This document shows positions 1 through 8,999 of a DNA stretch of 64,000 nucleotides, one piece after another. The DNA comes from Gracilibacillus kekensis (lineage in GTDB: Bacteria; Bacillota; Bacilli; Bacillales; Amphibacillaceae): NCBI RefSeq assembly GCF_900143085.1, contig NZ_FRCZ01000006.1, positions 77,526 to 141,525 of the forward strand, written 5' to 3'. The position numbers and the translations under genes are program-made. The notes below the pieces were generated by a model. The model did not search any database. It was not told the origin of the DNA and worked only from the letters and a program-made list of their open reading frames with translations. Position 1 is the first letter of the stretch; each line of letters starts with the position of its first letter.

Positions 1-380
1 ATAATTGGAATGGTTGGCTCTATTTTTGGATTAGTATTATTGTCGTTATTCTCATTCTAGCAACTGTTGCTTTTCTAAAAAGAAATCAAATCAGAGATTG
101 GTATACATTAAGAAAATGGCATAAACTAACTCAAAAGTTAGAGATAGAACCCGCCTATATCTATCTGTTGACTCTTTTAGAAAAAAGAGGCTATAAGCGT
201 AGAAAAGGTCAAACTCTGAGGCAATATGCAGTGGAAATTGATCAACAATTAAGAACTACGGAAATGTATGATCTAACGTTAGCATATGAACAATACATTT
301 ATCGAAATCAGGAAATATCAGAAGATAAAAGTAAATTAAGGAATTTATTCCAACGCGTAATTGATCAAATATTAGCTTGA
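1..380 (+). CDS. Partial YebA-like membrane protein, C-terminal DUF4129 part
   Basis: The reading frame is open from base 3 to the TGA at 378-380, so only the last 125 residues or so are present. It begins with one hydrophobic membrane segment (about residues 6-24, rich in I, V and L), followed by a basic, soluble tail with the pattern typical of the DUF4129 end of transglutaminase-like membrane proteins. In B. subtilis the gene in front of guaA is yebA, a transglutaminase-like membrane protein, so position supports the call. No function beyond membrane association can be read from this fragment. The stop codon overlaps the -35 element of the guaA promoter. Confidence 0.6.
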   Translation, partial: NWNGWLYFWISIIVVILILATVAFLKRNQIRDWYTLRKWHKLTQKLEIEPAYIYLLTLLEKRGYKRRKGQTLRQYAVEIDQQLRTTEMYDLTLAYEQYIYRNQEISEDKSKLRNLFQRVIDQILA

Positions 381-405
381 CCAGTGCCGAAACGATTGAT
401 AGAAT
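377..405 (+). promoter_or_regulatory. Sigma-A promoter of guaA leader
   Basis: TTGACC at 377-382 and TAGAAT at 400-405 are separated by 17 bases. The -35 overlaps the stop codon of the preceding gene. Transcription would start near 412 and run through the riboswitch. Confidence 0.55.
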
Positions 406-487
406 AGATAAAAATTATAGCGTGAAAGCATGTTGTGTGCCAACTTGTTTTTTGCTTGATGCAGTTATTTACGCATCTGTTTCAATA

Positions 488-558
488 CCTTCATATATGT
501 TTGAGAATAGGGCTCAAATGTTTCTACCGGAACACCGTAAATGTTCGGACTATGAAGG
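488..558 (+). ncRNA. Guanine riboswitch aptamer upstream of guaA
   Basis: P1 is formed by CCTTCATA (488-495) and TATGAAGG (551-558). The conserved core GTTTCTACC and the J3/1 sequence GGACTATG are present. The C in GACTATG is the specificity base of guanine-binding purine riboswitches (adenine switches have U there). It is followed by an intrinsic terminator, so guanine should switch guaA off. Confidence 0.93.
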
Positions 559-578
559 CGGCGATCTTACCATAGATT

Positions 579-620
579 TCTGCCTTTCTGTATGTTTTTA
601 AAGAAAGGCAGATTTTTATT
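579..620 (+). terminator. Riboswitch-controlled terminator of guaA
   Basis: TCTGCCTTTCT (579-589) pairs perfectly with AGAAAGGCAGA (602-612) and is followed by a T-rich tract. This is the expression platform of the guanine riboswitch. Confidence 0.85.
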
Positions 621-668
621 TGTGATGATACTTAAAGTTTCTATAGATTAATTGAAGGAGTGGACAAC

Positions 669-2207
669 TTGGAAGTAAACAATGAAATGATTTTGGTTTT
701 AGATTTTGGTAGTCAATATAACCAGTTAATTACCCGGCGAATACGTGAATTTGGTGTATATAGTGAGCTTCATTCCCATCGTTTAACAATAGAAGAAATT
801 AAAGAGATGAATCCAAAAGGGATTATACTTTCAGGTGGACCACATAGTGTCTATGGAGAAAATAGTTTCCGTTGCGATGAACAAATTTTTGAGCTTGGTA
901 TACCAGTTCTGGGAATCTGTTATGGTATGCAATTGATGACACATCATTTTGGTGGTGTAGTAGAACGTGCAAACCAGCGAGAATACGGAAAAGCTGATAT
1001 TCATGTGAAAGAGAATGCACTCCTTTTTGAAGGTACACCAAAAGAACAGGTCGTATGGATGAGTCATAGCGATAAAATTATCGAAGCTCCAAAAGATTTC
1101 GCGATTGAGGCAACAAGCTCATCAACACCTGTAGCAGCAATGAGAAATAAAGATAAAAACTTATTCGGTGTTCAATTCCACCCAGAGGTTCGTAATTCTG
1201 AATATGGTAATAATTTATTAAAGCAATTTGTATTCCAAGCATGCCATTGTAAAGGTGATTGGACGATGGCGAACTTTATCGATATGGAAGTAGACAAGAT
1301 CAGAGAACAAGTCGGCGACCGTAATGTATTATGTGCGCTTAGTGGTGGGGTAGACTCATCAGTAGTTGCTGCTTTAATCCATAAAGCGATTGGCGATCAG
1401 CTAACATGTATCTTCGTGGATCACGGTCTATTGCGAAAAGATGAAGGGGAAACGGTGATGCGTACCTTCCGCGATCAGTTCCATATGAATATTATTAAAG
1501 TGGATGCACAGGATCGTTTCTTATCAAAACTAAAAGGCGTTTCCGACCCAGAACAAAAACGAAAAATCATTGGTAACGAATTTATTTATGTGTTTGATGA
1601 TGAGGCAGCAAAATTAGAGAAAATGGACTTTTTAGCTCAAGGTACATTGTATACTGATATTGTCGAAAGTGGTACTGAAACAGCACAAACGATTAAATCA
1701 CACCATAATGTAGGTGGCTTACCAGAAGATATGGAATTCACGTTAATTGAGCCATTAAATACACTGTTCAAAGATGAAGTTCGTGCTTTAGGAACAGAGC
1801 TAGGTGTACCCGATGAGATCGTTTGGCGCCAACCATTCCCAGGTCCTGGTTTAGGTATCCGTGTATTAGGAGAAATTACGCCAGAAAAAGTGGATATTGT
1901 TCGTGAATCGGATGCTATTTTACGTGAAGAAATTCAAAAGGCTGGACTTGATCGGGATATTTGGCAGTACTTTACGGTGCTTCCTGATATTCGGAGCGTA
2001 GGTGTCATGGGAGATGCTCGTACGTATGATTATGCGATTGGTATCCGTGCAGTAACTTCGATCGATGGCATGACTTCTGACTGGGCGCGTATTCCTTGGG
2101 ATGTACTTGAAAAAATATCTGTCCGTGTTGTTAATGAAGTGAATCACATCAATCGAGTATTGTATGATGTGACGAGTAAGCCACCAGCGACGATTGAGTG
2201 GGAGTAA
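669..2207 (+). CDS. guaA: GMP synthase (glutamine-hydrolysing)
   Basis: Converts XMP to GMP using ATP and glutamine, the last step of guanine nucleotide synthesis in the cytoplasm. The N-terminal class I glutamine amidotransferase has the nucleophile motif GICYGMQ (Cys about 85) and the partner HPE. The ATP pyrophosphatase domain has the P-loop LSGGVDSS, and the C-terminal dimerisation domain ends in the typical TIEWE. The TTG at 669 is the best start: GAAGGAG lies 8 bases upstream. A GTG at 660 is in frame but touches the ribosome-binding site. That gives 512 residues, normal for the family. Control is by the upstream guanine riboswitch, which closes a feedback loop on the product. Confidence 0.97.
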   Translation: MEVNNEMILVLDFGSQYNQLITRRIREFGVYSELHSHRLTIEEIKEMNPKGIILSGGPHSVYGENSFRCDEQIFELGIPVLGICYGMQLMTHHFGGVVERANQREYGKADIHVKENALLFEGTPKEQVVWMSHSDKIIEAPKDFAIEATSSSTPVAAMRNKDKNLFGVQFHPEVRNSEYGNNLLKQFVFQACHCKGDWTMANFIDMEVDKIREQVGDRNVLCALSGGVDSSVVAALIHKAIGDQLTCIFVDHGLLRKDEGETVMRTFRDQFHMNIIKVDAQDRFLSKLKGVSDPEQKRKIIGNEFIYVFDDEAAKLEKMDFLAQGTLYTDIVESGTETAQTIKSHHNVGGLPEDMEFTLIEPLNTLFKDEVRALGTELGVPDEIVWRQPFPGPGLGIRVLGEITPEKVDIVRESDAILREEIQKAGLDRDIWQYFTVLPDIRSVGVMGDARTYDYAIGIRAVTSIDGMTSDWARIPWDVLEKISVRVVNEVNHINRVLYDVTSKPPATIEWE

Positions 2208-2238
2208 ACTACTCCTGAAATAGATTAATGTTAATGAC

Positions 2239-2278
2239 AGAGATATCACTTAATTGAATTGTGGTATCTCTCTTTATT
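2239..2278 (+). terminator. Terminator after guaA
   Basis: AGAGATATCAC (2239-2249) pairs with GTGGTATCTCT (2261-2271) through one G-T wobble, followed by CTTTATTT. Confidence 0.75.
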
Positions 2279-2430
2279 TGAAATGTGTTTAGGAATATTG
2301 TCTATGTCAATGCTTTAAGGTTACCGAATTTTATAGGTGAGAGCTCATTTCAATAATTAAATTATAATAATAATATTTTCAAAATGGGCATTCATGCTTG
2401 GTGTTTGTTTCCAAATGTAGCAGTCCTTTG

Positions 2431-2478
2431 AAAAAACGAACGATGAATAAGTACAACGAAAAAAACATTCGTATTTTC
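2431..2478 (+). promoter_or_regulatory. Paired PurR boxes of pbuG
   Basis: AAAAAACGAACGAT (2431-2444) and the inverted ACATTCGTATTTTC (2465-2478) resemble the B. subtilis PurBox AWWWCCGAACWWT in opposite orientation. The CGAAC cores span 35 bases, close to the 34 seen at purE in this window. They sit directly upstream of the -35. The second box has one core mismatch. Confidence 0.6.
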
Positions 2479-2480
2479 TC

Positions 2481-2509
2481 TTGACTGATTATTACAAGGA
2501 TAGTAATAT
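2481..2509 (+). promoter_or_regulatory. Sigma-A promoter of pbuG
   Basis: TTGACT (2481-2486) and TAATAT (2504-2509) with 17-base spacing, just downstream of the PurR boxes and upstream of the riboswitch. Confidence 0.6.
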
Positions 2510-2541
2510 ATTAAATGAACTTATTAAATTAATAATAACCA

Positions 2542-2616
2542 TTCGTCGTATAATGTTGGGGATATGGCCCAAGAGTTTCTACCGAAGCACCGAAATTTGC
2601 TTCGACTACGAGGAGG
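2542..2616 (+). ncRNA. Guanine riboswitch aptamer upstream of pbuG
   Basis: The core GTTTCTACC (2575-2583) and CGACTACG (2603-2610) lie between P1 arms around 2542-2550 and 2607-2615, with one mismatch in P1. The specificity base is C (GACTACG), so it should bind guanine or hypoxanthine. A strong terminator follows at 2668. Confidence 0.92.
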
Positions 2617-2667
2617 ATGAAAGTTACTAGTTGTGTATTATTTTAGTAGCTTCTCCGAATTGTAAGG

Positions 2668-2701
2668 AATACTCTGGGTTACAGCCTAGAGTATTTTTTT
2701 T
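2668..2701 (+). terminator. Riboswitch-controlled terminator of pbuG
   Basis: AATACTCTGGG (2668-2678) pairs with CCTAGAGTATT (2685-2695), followed by a run of T. It is the expression platform of the second guanine riboswitch. Confidence 0.85.
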
Positions 2702-2731
2702 ACGGCAGATATTAAAAGGAGAGAAAATAAA

Positions 2732-4036
2732 ATGAGGAAGTTTTTTGAATTTGATAATTTAGGAACAAATTATCGCACAGAAACCGTTGCAGGTATTACT
2801 ACTTTCCTGGCAATGGCATATATCTTATTTGTTAATCCAAGCATGTTAGCAGCAGACGGTGCAACAGGGATGGATGAAAATGCTGTATTTGTTGCGACAG
2901 CACTAGCAGCTGCGATCGGTACCTTAATAATGGGTGTTTTTGCGAAATATCCAATTGCGCTCGCACCAGGAATGGGTCTAAATGCATTTTTTACGTATAC
3001 AGTGGTATTAGGTTATGGTATTCCTTGGGAAACGGCTTTAGCAGGTGTTTTAGTTTCAGGTATTATCTTTATTATTTTAACTCTTACAGGTGTTCGTGAA
3101 AAAGTAATTAACGCCATTCCGGCTGTTTTAAAGATGGCTGTAGGTGCAGGTATTGGTTTGTTTATCGCATTTATCGGTTTTCAAAATTCAGGAATTATTG
3201 TAGCGGACGATTCTACAATGGTAGCATTAGGTGATTTAACAAATGGACCGACATTACTAGCGGTATTCGGTATCGTTATTACCGTTATTTTAATAGCTAT
3301 AGGGTTAAAAGGTGGCGTTTTTTATGGAATGGTGATCACTGCCATTGTTGGGATGATCTTTAGTCAAGTTCCTACACCAGAAGCGATTCTTGCACCAATT
3401 CCAGACGTTTCACCAACTTTTGGTGCGGCCTTCTCTCACTTAGGTGAAGTGTTCACTTTACAAATGTTAGTTGTAATTTTAACTTTCTTGTTTGTTGACT
3501 TTTTTGACACAGCGGGTACATTAGTAGCTGTTGCTTCCAAAGCAGGACTAATGAAAGATAACAAATTACCTCGTGCAGGTAAGGCATTATTTTCGGATTC
3601 TGCTGCTACCGTGGTAGGGGCAACATTAGGTACATCAACAACAACCTCGTATGTTGAATCAGCAACAGGGGTTGGAGCAGGCGGACGTTCCGGTTTCACA
3701 TCTGTCGTCACGGCACTCTTGTTTATTTTAGCGTTGTTTTTCTCTCCATTATTAGGAGTAGTAACTTCTTCGGTAACCGCACCAGCGCTAATTATTGTTG
3801 GGGTACTAATGGCTTCATCATTAAAGGATATTCCTTGGGATAAGTTCGAAGTTGCTGTTCCAGCATTTTTAACAGTCGTGACAATGCCACTTGCATATAG
3901 TATTGCTACAGGTATTGCAGTTGGTTTTATCTTCTACCCTATTACAATGGTAGCTAAAGGCAAAGTAAAAGAGATTAACCCGATCATGTGGGTGCTGTTC
4001 ATCATCTTTATCTTATATCTAACATTCTTACATTAA
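2732..4036 (+). CDS. pbuG: Hypoxanthine/guanine permease, NCS2 AzgA-type
   Basis: An integral membrane importer for purine bases (hypoxanthine and guanine in B. subtilis). The 434-residue protein is almost wholly hydrophobic, as expected for the AzgA branch of the NCS2 family. It has the typical start FFEFDNLGTNYRTETVAGIT and the DTAGTL and TSTTTSYVESATGVGAGGRSG signature segments of that branch. RBS AAAAGGAGAG precedes the ATG. Both PurR boxes and a guanine riboswitch lie in the leader, giving control of initiation and of elongation. Position next to guaA is the same as in B. subtilis. Confidence 0.93.
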   Translation: MRKFFEFDNLGTNYRTETVAGITTFLAMAYILFVNPSMLAADGATGMDENAVFVATALAAAIGTLIMGVFAKYPIALAPGMGLNAFFTYTVVLGYGIPWETALAGVLVSGIIFIILTLTGVREKVINAIPAVLKMAVGAGIGLFIAFIGFQNSGIIVADDSTMVALGDLTNGPTLLAVFGIVITVILIAIGLKGGVFYGMVITAIVGMIFSQVPTPEAILAPIPDVSPTFGAAFSHLGEVFTLQMLVVILTFLFVDFFDTAGTLVAVASKAGLMKDNKLPRAGKALFSDSAATVVGATLGTSTTTSYVESATGVGAGGRSGFTSVVTALLFILALFFSPLLGVVTSSVTAPALIIVGVLMASSLKDIPWDKFEVAVPAFLTVVTMPLAYSIATGIAVGFIFYPITMVAKGKVKEINPIMWVLFIIFILYLTFLH

Positions 4037-4053
4037 AATGTTATGAACGTAAC

Positions 4054-4084
4054 AAAACCCCGGTTCAAAACTCCGGGGTTTTAT
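4054..4084 (+). terminator. Terminator after pbuG
   Basis: AAAACCCCGG (4054-4063) pairs perfectly with CCGGGGTTTT (4073-4082). Confidence 0.88.
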
Positions 4085-4168
4085 TGTACGTTAGGAAAGC
4101 ATAAGATATTAGTAACGGAGTAATTCGCCGAAGGGAAAATTTTGAATGTACAAAGTATAAGGAAAGCT

Positions 4169-4207
4169 TCGGCATTCGCTAATAGAGGAGCAAATGCCGA
4201 GTTTTTC
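4169..4207 (+). terminator. Second hairpin terminator between pbuG and iclR-type gene
   Basis: TCGGCATT (4169-4176) pairs with AATGCCGA (4193-4200), followed by GTTTTTCT. No gene was recognised between the two terminators (4085-4168). Confidence 0.6.
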
Positions 4208-4314
4208 TAATCATTAATATTGTAAATCAGTTTGGCTATTTGAAATAGCTTTTGAATATATAAAACTTTTATGATACAATCATTGAAAAGCAACCAATGA
4301 AAGAGGTTTCATCT

Positions 4315-5082
4315 ATGCCAATTATCCAATCTGTTGATCGAGCATTGAAGATTTTAAATTTGTTTAATGATCAACAGTCACAATTAAAAATTACTGAAAT
4401 TAGCACTAAATTAGATTTAAACAAAAGTACTACACACTCACTGCTAAAAACATTGAAGCAGCACAACTATATCAAACAAGACCTGGATAGTGGTAAATAC
4501 AGCTTAGGGCTGAAGTTACTTGAAAGAGGACAATTCGTATTAAATAGTATGGATATTAGAGAAATTGCCAGAAAACACTTAATCGACTTGTCGGTTGTTA
4601 CCGGTCAGACTGCTCACCTTGTTATTTTAGAGGGTGTTTATGGTGTGTATATCGATAAGGTAGAAGGCGCTTCAGCGATTGTATATTCGCGCATTGGAAA
4701 AAGAGTACCTATCCATTCTAGTGCGGTTGGGAAATCATTAATTGCATATAAAGGTGAAGAGGAAATAGCTAATCTATTAGAAAACTATGATTTCTTTAAA
4801 CAGACCGACCATACGATTGTAGAAAAGCAAGTATACTTACGAGAATTAGAGAACGTAAGACAATCAGGATATTCGATCGATAATGAAGAAAATGAACCAG
4901 GAATATTTTGTATTGCAGTACCGATTTTTGACCATACCAATCAAGCAATTGCAGCTATTAGTATTTCAACTACTAAACAAACGATTACCACAGAATTAGA
5001 AAAGGAAATCGTTAATAAATTGAAACAAACATGTTCTGAGATCTCTGATACCTTAGGCAATAAAAGAATTTATCTTTCATGA
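4315..5082 (+). CDS. IclR-family transcriptional regulator
   Basis: A DNA-binding regulator with the IclR layout: an N-terminal winged helix-turn-helix (about residues 4-65, with ALKILNLF and the recognition-helix region DLNKSTTHSLLKTL) and a C-terminal effector domain (about 75-250, containing SAVGKSLIAY and CIAVPIFDH). The ATG at 4315 is preferred over the in-frame ATG at 4297 because AAAGAGG (4300-4306) is spaced correctly only for the former; this gives 255 residues. It heads the pentonate-degradation genes and is the best candidate for the factor binding the GTTTTATAATGTAAAAC motif found before the next operon and before the distant xylonate dehydratase. The ligand is unknown; a 2-keto-3-deoxy acid is likely. 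Confidence 0.85.
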   Translation: MPIIQSVDRALKILNLFNDQQSQLKITEISTKLDLNKSTTHSLLKTLKQHNYIKQDLDSGKYSLGLKLLERGQFVLNSMDIREIARKHLIDLSVVTGQTAHLVILEGVYGVYIDKVEGASAIVYSRIGKRVPIHSSAVGKSLIAYKGEEEIANLLENYDFFKQTDHTIVEKQVYLRELENVRQSGYSIDNEENEPGIFCIAVPIFDHTNQAIAAISISTTKQTITTELEKEIVNKLKQTCSEISDTLGNKRIYLS

Positions 5083-5114
5083 TGAATTTTTTTATTAACT
5101 ATATATGAAAACTT

Positions 5115-5132
5115 AGTTTTATAATGTAAAAC
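5115..5132 (+). promoter_or_regulatory. Inverted-repeat operator overlapping -10 of pentonate operon
   Basis: GTTTTA-TAATG-TAAAAC (5116-5132) is a perfect 6-bp inverted repeat with a 5-base spacer, and it contains a TATAAT (5120-5125). A 17-base stretch (5115-5131) recurs exactly at 21825-21841, before the xylonate dehydratase. Probable IclR operator. Confidence 0.6.
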
Positions 5133-5160
5133 AAATCAATTAAAAGAGGAGGAAGAGGGA

Positions 5161-6039
5161 ATGAAAGTAATAAGATTCAGAAAGAATTCGACTGAAACAC
5201 AGCTAGCTGTTATTACAAAAGAAAATAACATCTTTGAGCTTATGTATGATACATTTCAAGATTTACTTAGCCAAACAGAACAGGAAAAAAAATCAGCTCT
5301 CCAATTAATAGAAGAGGATATCAAATCGAAATCACCAATCGAAAAGTCTTATTCTGAGTTAGATTTACTTGCGCCAATTCAATCAGATGAAGTCTGGGCA
5401 GCCGGTGTAACTTATTTAAAAAGTAAGGAAGCACGAAATCGTGAAGCAAACGTTCAAAAGGATTCTTTTTACGATAAGGTGTATGATGCCAGAAGACCCG
5501 AAATTTTCTTGAAATCAACAGCAAGACGATTGATTGGTCCTAATGTGCCTGTTGGAATCAGAACAGACTCCAATTGGCAAATACCAGAACCTGAACTAGC
5601 GTTAGTAGTAAAAGCAGATGGGGAAATCGTAGGTTATACAGTCGGGAATGACATGAGTAGTCGTGATATTGAAGGGGAAAATCCACTTTATTTACCGCAG
5701 GCAAAAATGTGGAAAAACTCATGTGCTATTGGTCCAGCGATTTTGTTAGCGGATACAGTCGAGGATCCTTACAACCTAGAAATAGAGTGTCGGATTGAGC
5801 GTAACGGGGAATTAGTAACAAAGGGTAATGCAAATACCTCGATGTTAAAGCGAACGTACAATGAGTTAGTATCCTATTTAATCAAAGATAATGACATTCT
5901 AGATGGAACGACGTTATTAACAGGAACATGTATTATCCCTGATGATAGTTTTACTTTACAAGAGGGTGATGTAATTGAGATAGAGATTGAATCCATCGGT
6001 ATTTTAAGAAACCCAGTAAAATTAGCAACTAATTTATAA
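5161..6039 (+). CDS. 2-keto-3-deoxy-pentonate dehydratase, FAH fold (KdaD/KdxD-like)
   Basis: Predicted to dehydrate 2-keto-3-deoxy-D-xylonate or -L-arabinonate to 2,5-dioxopentanoate, the third step of the Weimberg pathway. The 292-residue protein matches the fumarylacetoacetate-hydrolase-fold dehydratases known from Sulfolobus Kda[19 protein letters not shown], then the metal-binding EPE (143-145) and [11 protein letters not shown]. The RBS AGAGGAGGAAGAGG is very strong. It is followed after 16 bases by the semialdehyde dehydrogenase, so the product is passed to the neighbour. The family is broad, so the exact stereochemistry of the substrate is not proven by sequence. Confidence 0.85.
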   Translation: MKVIRFRKNSTETQLAVITKENNIFELMYDTFQDLLSQTEQEKKSALQLIEEDIKSKSPIEKSYSELDLLAPIQSDEVWAAGVTYLKSKEARNREANVQKDSFYDKVYDARRPEIFLKSTARRLIGPNVPVGIRTDSNWQIPEPELALVVKADGEIVGYTVGNDMSSRDIEGENPLYLPQAKMWKNSCAIGPAILLADTVEDPYNLEIECRIERNGELVTKGNANTSMLKRTYNELVSYLIKDNDILDGTTLLTGTCIIPDDSFTLQEGDVIEIEIESIGILRNPVKLATNL

Positions 6040-6055
6040 AAAAGGAGAATGTGAT

Positions 6056-7510
6056 ATGAGCGAAAAAACTTTTTCTAATTACATTGGTGGCGAATGGAAA
6101 GCATCTGCGTCAGGTGAGGTTATTCAAAGTACAAATCCAGCTAACAAAACCGAAGTAGTAGGTAGTGTGCAAAAATCAACAAGGGACGAACTAAATGAAG
6201 CAGTTGGCCAAGCGAAGGGTGCATTAAAGGCATGGCGCAAATTAGCCGGAGCGGAACGAGGCAATTACCTCTATCAGGCGGCAGCAATTATGGAAGAAAA
6301 TCTTGAAGAGATCGCAACCACGATGACAAAGGAAATGGGAAAATCGTTACCGGAAGCTAAAGGAGAAACGATGCGCGGCATTCAAATCCTGAAATATTAT
6401 GCAGGAGAAGGCATGCGTTCCGAGGGTGATGTCATTCCATCAACAGATGCGAGTGCCTTCATGTTCAGTAAACGTGTACCTGTTGGTGTTGTTGGTGTAA
6501 TTACACCATGGAACTTTCCTGTAGCAATTCCAATTTGGAAAATGGCACCAGCATTAATTTATGGGAACACCGTTGTATTGAAACCAGCCTCCGAAGGATC
6601 TGTAACTGCGGCAAAAGTCTTCGAATGTTTTGATAAAGCAGGATTTCCGGCAGGAGTCGTCAATTTCATTACAGGAAGTGGTTCTGTGATCGGTCAAGGT
6701 CTCGCAGAGCATAATGATGTCAATGCTGTGACCTTTACTGGTTCTAACAATGTAGGTAGAAATATTGGAAATACTGTCGGAGCTCGCGGTGGAAAATATC
6801 AACTAGAAATGGGCGGGAAAAACCCGATCATCATTGCGGAAGATTGTGATATTGAAGCAGCTGTCGATGCAACGTTAAGTGGTGGTTTAAAATCAACTGG
6901 GCAAAAATGTACTTGTAGTAGTCGTGTAATCGTTCAATCTGCCATCTATGATCAGTTTAAAGAGCGTCTACTTGAAAAAGCCAAAGATATTACGGTTGGC
7001 GATGGTATGGATGGATCAACTTGGATGGGGCCTTGTGCGAGTGAAGGGCAATTCAATACCGTGAAACACTATATCGCAAAAGGACAAGAAGAAGGAGCGG
7101 CATTAGCGTTAGGTGGTAATGTTTTAACTGAAGGTAACCTGAAAGATGGTTATTATATCGAACCAACGATTTTTGATAATGTAACAACAGATATGACGAT
7201 TGCACAGGAAGAAATATTTGGTCCTGTTTTAGCACTAATGAAAGTGGAAACAATCGAAGATGCGATTGATTTGGCTAACGATGTAGAATTTGGTTTAAGT
7301 GCCTCGATCTTCACGAAAAACATCGACCATATTTTAAGCTTTATTGACGATATTGAGGCAGGTTTGGTACGAATTAACTCTGAAACAGCAGGTGTTGAAT
7401 TACAAGCGCCATTTGGTGGTATGAAAGCGTCCAGCTCATACTCAAGAGAACAAGGTCAAGCAGCAAAAGAATTCTTTACGACAACAAAGACTGTGTTTAT
7501 CAAAGGATAA
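6056..7510 (+). CDS. Alpha-ketoglutarate semialdehyde (2,5-dioxovalerate) dehydrogenase
   Basis: An NAD(P)-dependent aldehyde dehydrogenase of normal length (484 residues). It would oxidise 2,5-dioxopentanoate to 2-oxoglutarate, the last Weimberg step. Visible are the nucleotide-binding region with PWNFPVAIP and FTGSNNVG, the general base in LEMGGKNP (Glu251) and the nucleophile in GQKCTCSSR (Cys285). RBS AAAAGGAGAATG lies before the ATG. It is co-transcribed with the dehydratase and followed by a strong terminator. B. subtilis YcbD does the same reaction in glucarate degradation. Other aldehyde substrates are possible on sequence alone; the neighbour makes this the best call. Confidence 0.87.
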   Translation: MSEKTFSNYIGGEWKASASGEVIQSTNPANKTEVVGSVQKSTRDELNEAVGQAKGALKAWRKLAGAERGNYLYQAAAIMEENLEEIATTMTKEMGKSLPEAKGETMRGIQILKYYAGEGMRSEGDVIPSTDASAFMFSKRVPVGVVGVITPWNFPVAIPIWKMAPALIYGNTVVLKPASEGSVTAAKVFECFDKAGFPAGVVNFITGSGSVIGQGLAEHNDVNAVTFTGSNNVGRNIGNTVGARGGKYQLEMGGKNPIIIAEDCDIEAAVDATLSGGLKSTGQKCTCSSRVIVQSAIYDQFKERLLEKAKDITVGDGMDGSTWMGPCASEGQFNTVKHYIAKGQEEGAALALGGNVLTEGNLKDGYYIEPTIFDNVTTDMTIAQEEIFGPVLALMKVETIEDAIDLANDVEFGLSASIFTKNIDHILSFIDDIEAGLVRINSETAGVELQAPFGGMKASSSYSREQGQAAKEFFTTTKTVFIKG

Positions 7511-7545
7511 GTTCAATTGTGTGTCTGACTGGTTGTTAAGATTAT

Positions 7546-7584
7546 CCCCTCTTGCTTGTAACTAATCAAGCAAGAGGGGGTTTA
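7546..7584 (+). terminator. Terminator after semialdehyde dehydrogenase
   Basis: CCCCTCTTGCTTG (7546-7558) pairs perfectly with CAAGCAAGAGGGG (7567-7579), followed by a short T/A tail. Malic enzyme lies beyond it and may be read by partial readthrough. Confidence 0.82.
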
Positions 7585-7628
7585 TATATATAATTTTTTA
7601 AAAAAATAGGAGGATAGCAATTAAAAAC

Positions 7629-8804
7629 ATGAGCAGACGAGAAGAAGCACTATCCATGCATTTGCAGCACAAAGGAAAACTTGGAACGTACTCGAAAGTA
7701 TCTGTAAAAAATACGGAAGACCTAAGTTTAGCGTATTCACCAGGGGTAGCAGAGCCGTGTCGTGAAATTTATAAGAATCCCAAAACGATTTATGATTACA
7801 CGATGAAGGGCAATACGATTGCTGTCGTCAGTGATGGAAGCGCTGTATTGGGACTAGGTAATATTGGTACACATGCAGGATTGCCCGTTATGGAAGGTAA
7901 ATCAGTATTATTTAAAGAATTTGCAGGAGTTGATGCTTTTCCGATTTGTGTCGATTCACAAAACGTAGAGGATATTATACAAACCGTTAAAATGATTGAA
8001 CCGAATTTTGGTGGTGTGAACTTGGAGGATATTTCTGCTCCAAGATGTTTTGAAATTGAGGAACGTTTAAAGAAAGAATTAGATATTCCGGTATTTCATG
8101 ATGATCAACATGGAACAGCTATTGTAACCGTAGCAGGACTAATTAATTCGTTAAGACTTGTCAATAAAAAATTTGAAGAGATTAAAGTGGTGGTAAATGG
8201 TGCTGGTGCTGCGGGGATAGCTGTCACTAAATTATTACAGCATTTTGGTGTAGCAGATATTATTGTGTGTGATTCCAAAGGTGCAATTTACAAAGGTAGA
8301 AATAAAGGAATGAATCCTATTAAAGAAAAAATAGCAGAGTCTACGAATCATGCAGGAGAAAAAGGTAATCTCAAGGAAGTACTAGTAGATACAGACGTGT
8401 TTATTGGAGTTTCTATTAAAGATATTTTAACAGGTGAGATGGTAAAAACGATGGCAAAAGATCCGATAATATTTGCATTGGCGAATCCTGATCCGGAAAT
8501 TCTACCTGAGAAAGCTAAAGAAGCTGGTGCTCGAGTGATCTGTACAGGTAGAAGTGATTATCCAAATCAAGTTAACAATGTATTAGCTTTTCCAGGGTTG
8601 TTTAAAGGTGCACTAAAGGTAAGAGCCAAAGAAATTAATGAAGATATGAAAATCGCAGCTACTCAAGCAATAGCTGAATTAGTTAGTGAAGAGGAATTGT
8701 CTGATGATTATGTAATTCCAAATCCATTTGATACAAGAGTTGTGGAAGCTGTATCCCAAGCGGTTTCAGACCAGGCATTAGCAAGTTCAACGATAAAACT
8801 ATAA
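7629..8804 (+). CDS. NAD(P)-dependent malic enzyme, short form
   Basis: Decarboxylates malate to pyruvate. At 391 residues it is the short bacterial form (compare B. subtilis YtsJ). Motifs include the N-terminal SLAYSPGVAEPC, the metal/substrate segment PVFHDDQHGTAIV, the Rossmann VVNGAGAAGIAV and IFALANPDPE. Because the Weimberg route feeds carbon in as 2-oxoglutarate, a malic enzyme is needed to regenerate pyruvate and acetyl-CoA, which explains its place here. The AGGAGGA at 7608-7614 is 14 bases from the ATG, unusually far; an ATT at 7620 would be better spaced but is a very rare start codon, so ATG is retained. Confidence 0.9.
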   Translation: MSRREEALSMHLQHKGKLGTYSKVSVKNTEDLSLAYSPGVAEPCREIYKNPKTIYDYTMKGNTIAVVSDGSAVLGLGNIGTHAGLPVMEGKSVLFKEFAGVDAFPICVDSQNVEDIIQTVKMIEPNFGGVNLEDISAPRCFEIEERLKKELDIPVFHDDQHGTAIVTVAGLINSLRLVNKKFEEIKVVVNGAGAAGIAVTKLLQHFGVADIIVCDSKGAIYKGRNKGMNPIKEKIAESTNHAGEKGNLKEVLVDTDVFIGVSIKDILTGEMVKTMAKDPIIFALANPDPEILPEKAKEAGARVICTGRSDYPNQVNNVLAFPGLFKGALKVRAKEINEDMKIAATQAIAELVSEEELSDDYVIPNPFDTRVVEAVSQAVSDQALASSTIKL

Positions 8805-8824
8805 AAAAATTGAAAGAAAGAGTA

Positions 8825-8853
8825 TTGACAACTTTTCTGATCCATGGTTTAAT
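8825..8853 (+). promoter_or_regulatory. Sigma-A promoter of first ABC importer operon
   Basis: TTGACA (8825-8830) and TTTAAT (8848-8853) with 17-base spacing. Confidence 0.6.
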
Positions 8854-8861
8854 TTACTAAC

Positions 8862-8907
8862 AAAGGTTGACCAATTGATGACTAAACCAATCAATAAATC
8901 AACCTTT
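8862..8907 (+). promoter_or_regulatory. Long inverted repeat in importer leader
   Basis: AAAGGTTGA (8862-8870) pairs with TCAACCTTT (8899-8907), and ATTGAT/AATCAAT pair inside it. It lies just after the predicted transcription start and lacks a T tract, so it is more likely an operator or leader structure than a terminator. Confidence 0.45.
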
Positions 8908-8923
8908 AGTTATACGGGTTATT

Positions 8924-8937
8924 TGTAAGCGTTTTAT
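8924..8937 (+). promoter_or_regulatory. cre (CcpA) site in importer leader
   Basis: TGTAAGCGTTTTAT matches the consensus TGWAARCGYTWNCW at 13 of 14 positions. A site downstream of the promoter predicts catabolite repression by CcpA. Confidence 0.6.
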
Positions 8938-8999
8938 CAAAAGGAGGTGCAAACAACATTTTCCGTTTTTATCATTATTCAAAAAAGGGAGAGGTCAAA

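Noticed and set aside
377-601. 74-codon frame between the yebA-like gene and guaA
   Set aside because: It lies across the guaA promoter, riboswitch aptamer and terminator, and has no ribosome-binding site.
8862-8907. Terminator for malic enzyme
   Set aside because: The stem is good but there is no T tract, and it lies downstream of a likely promoter for the next operon.
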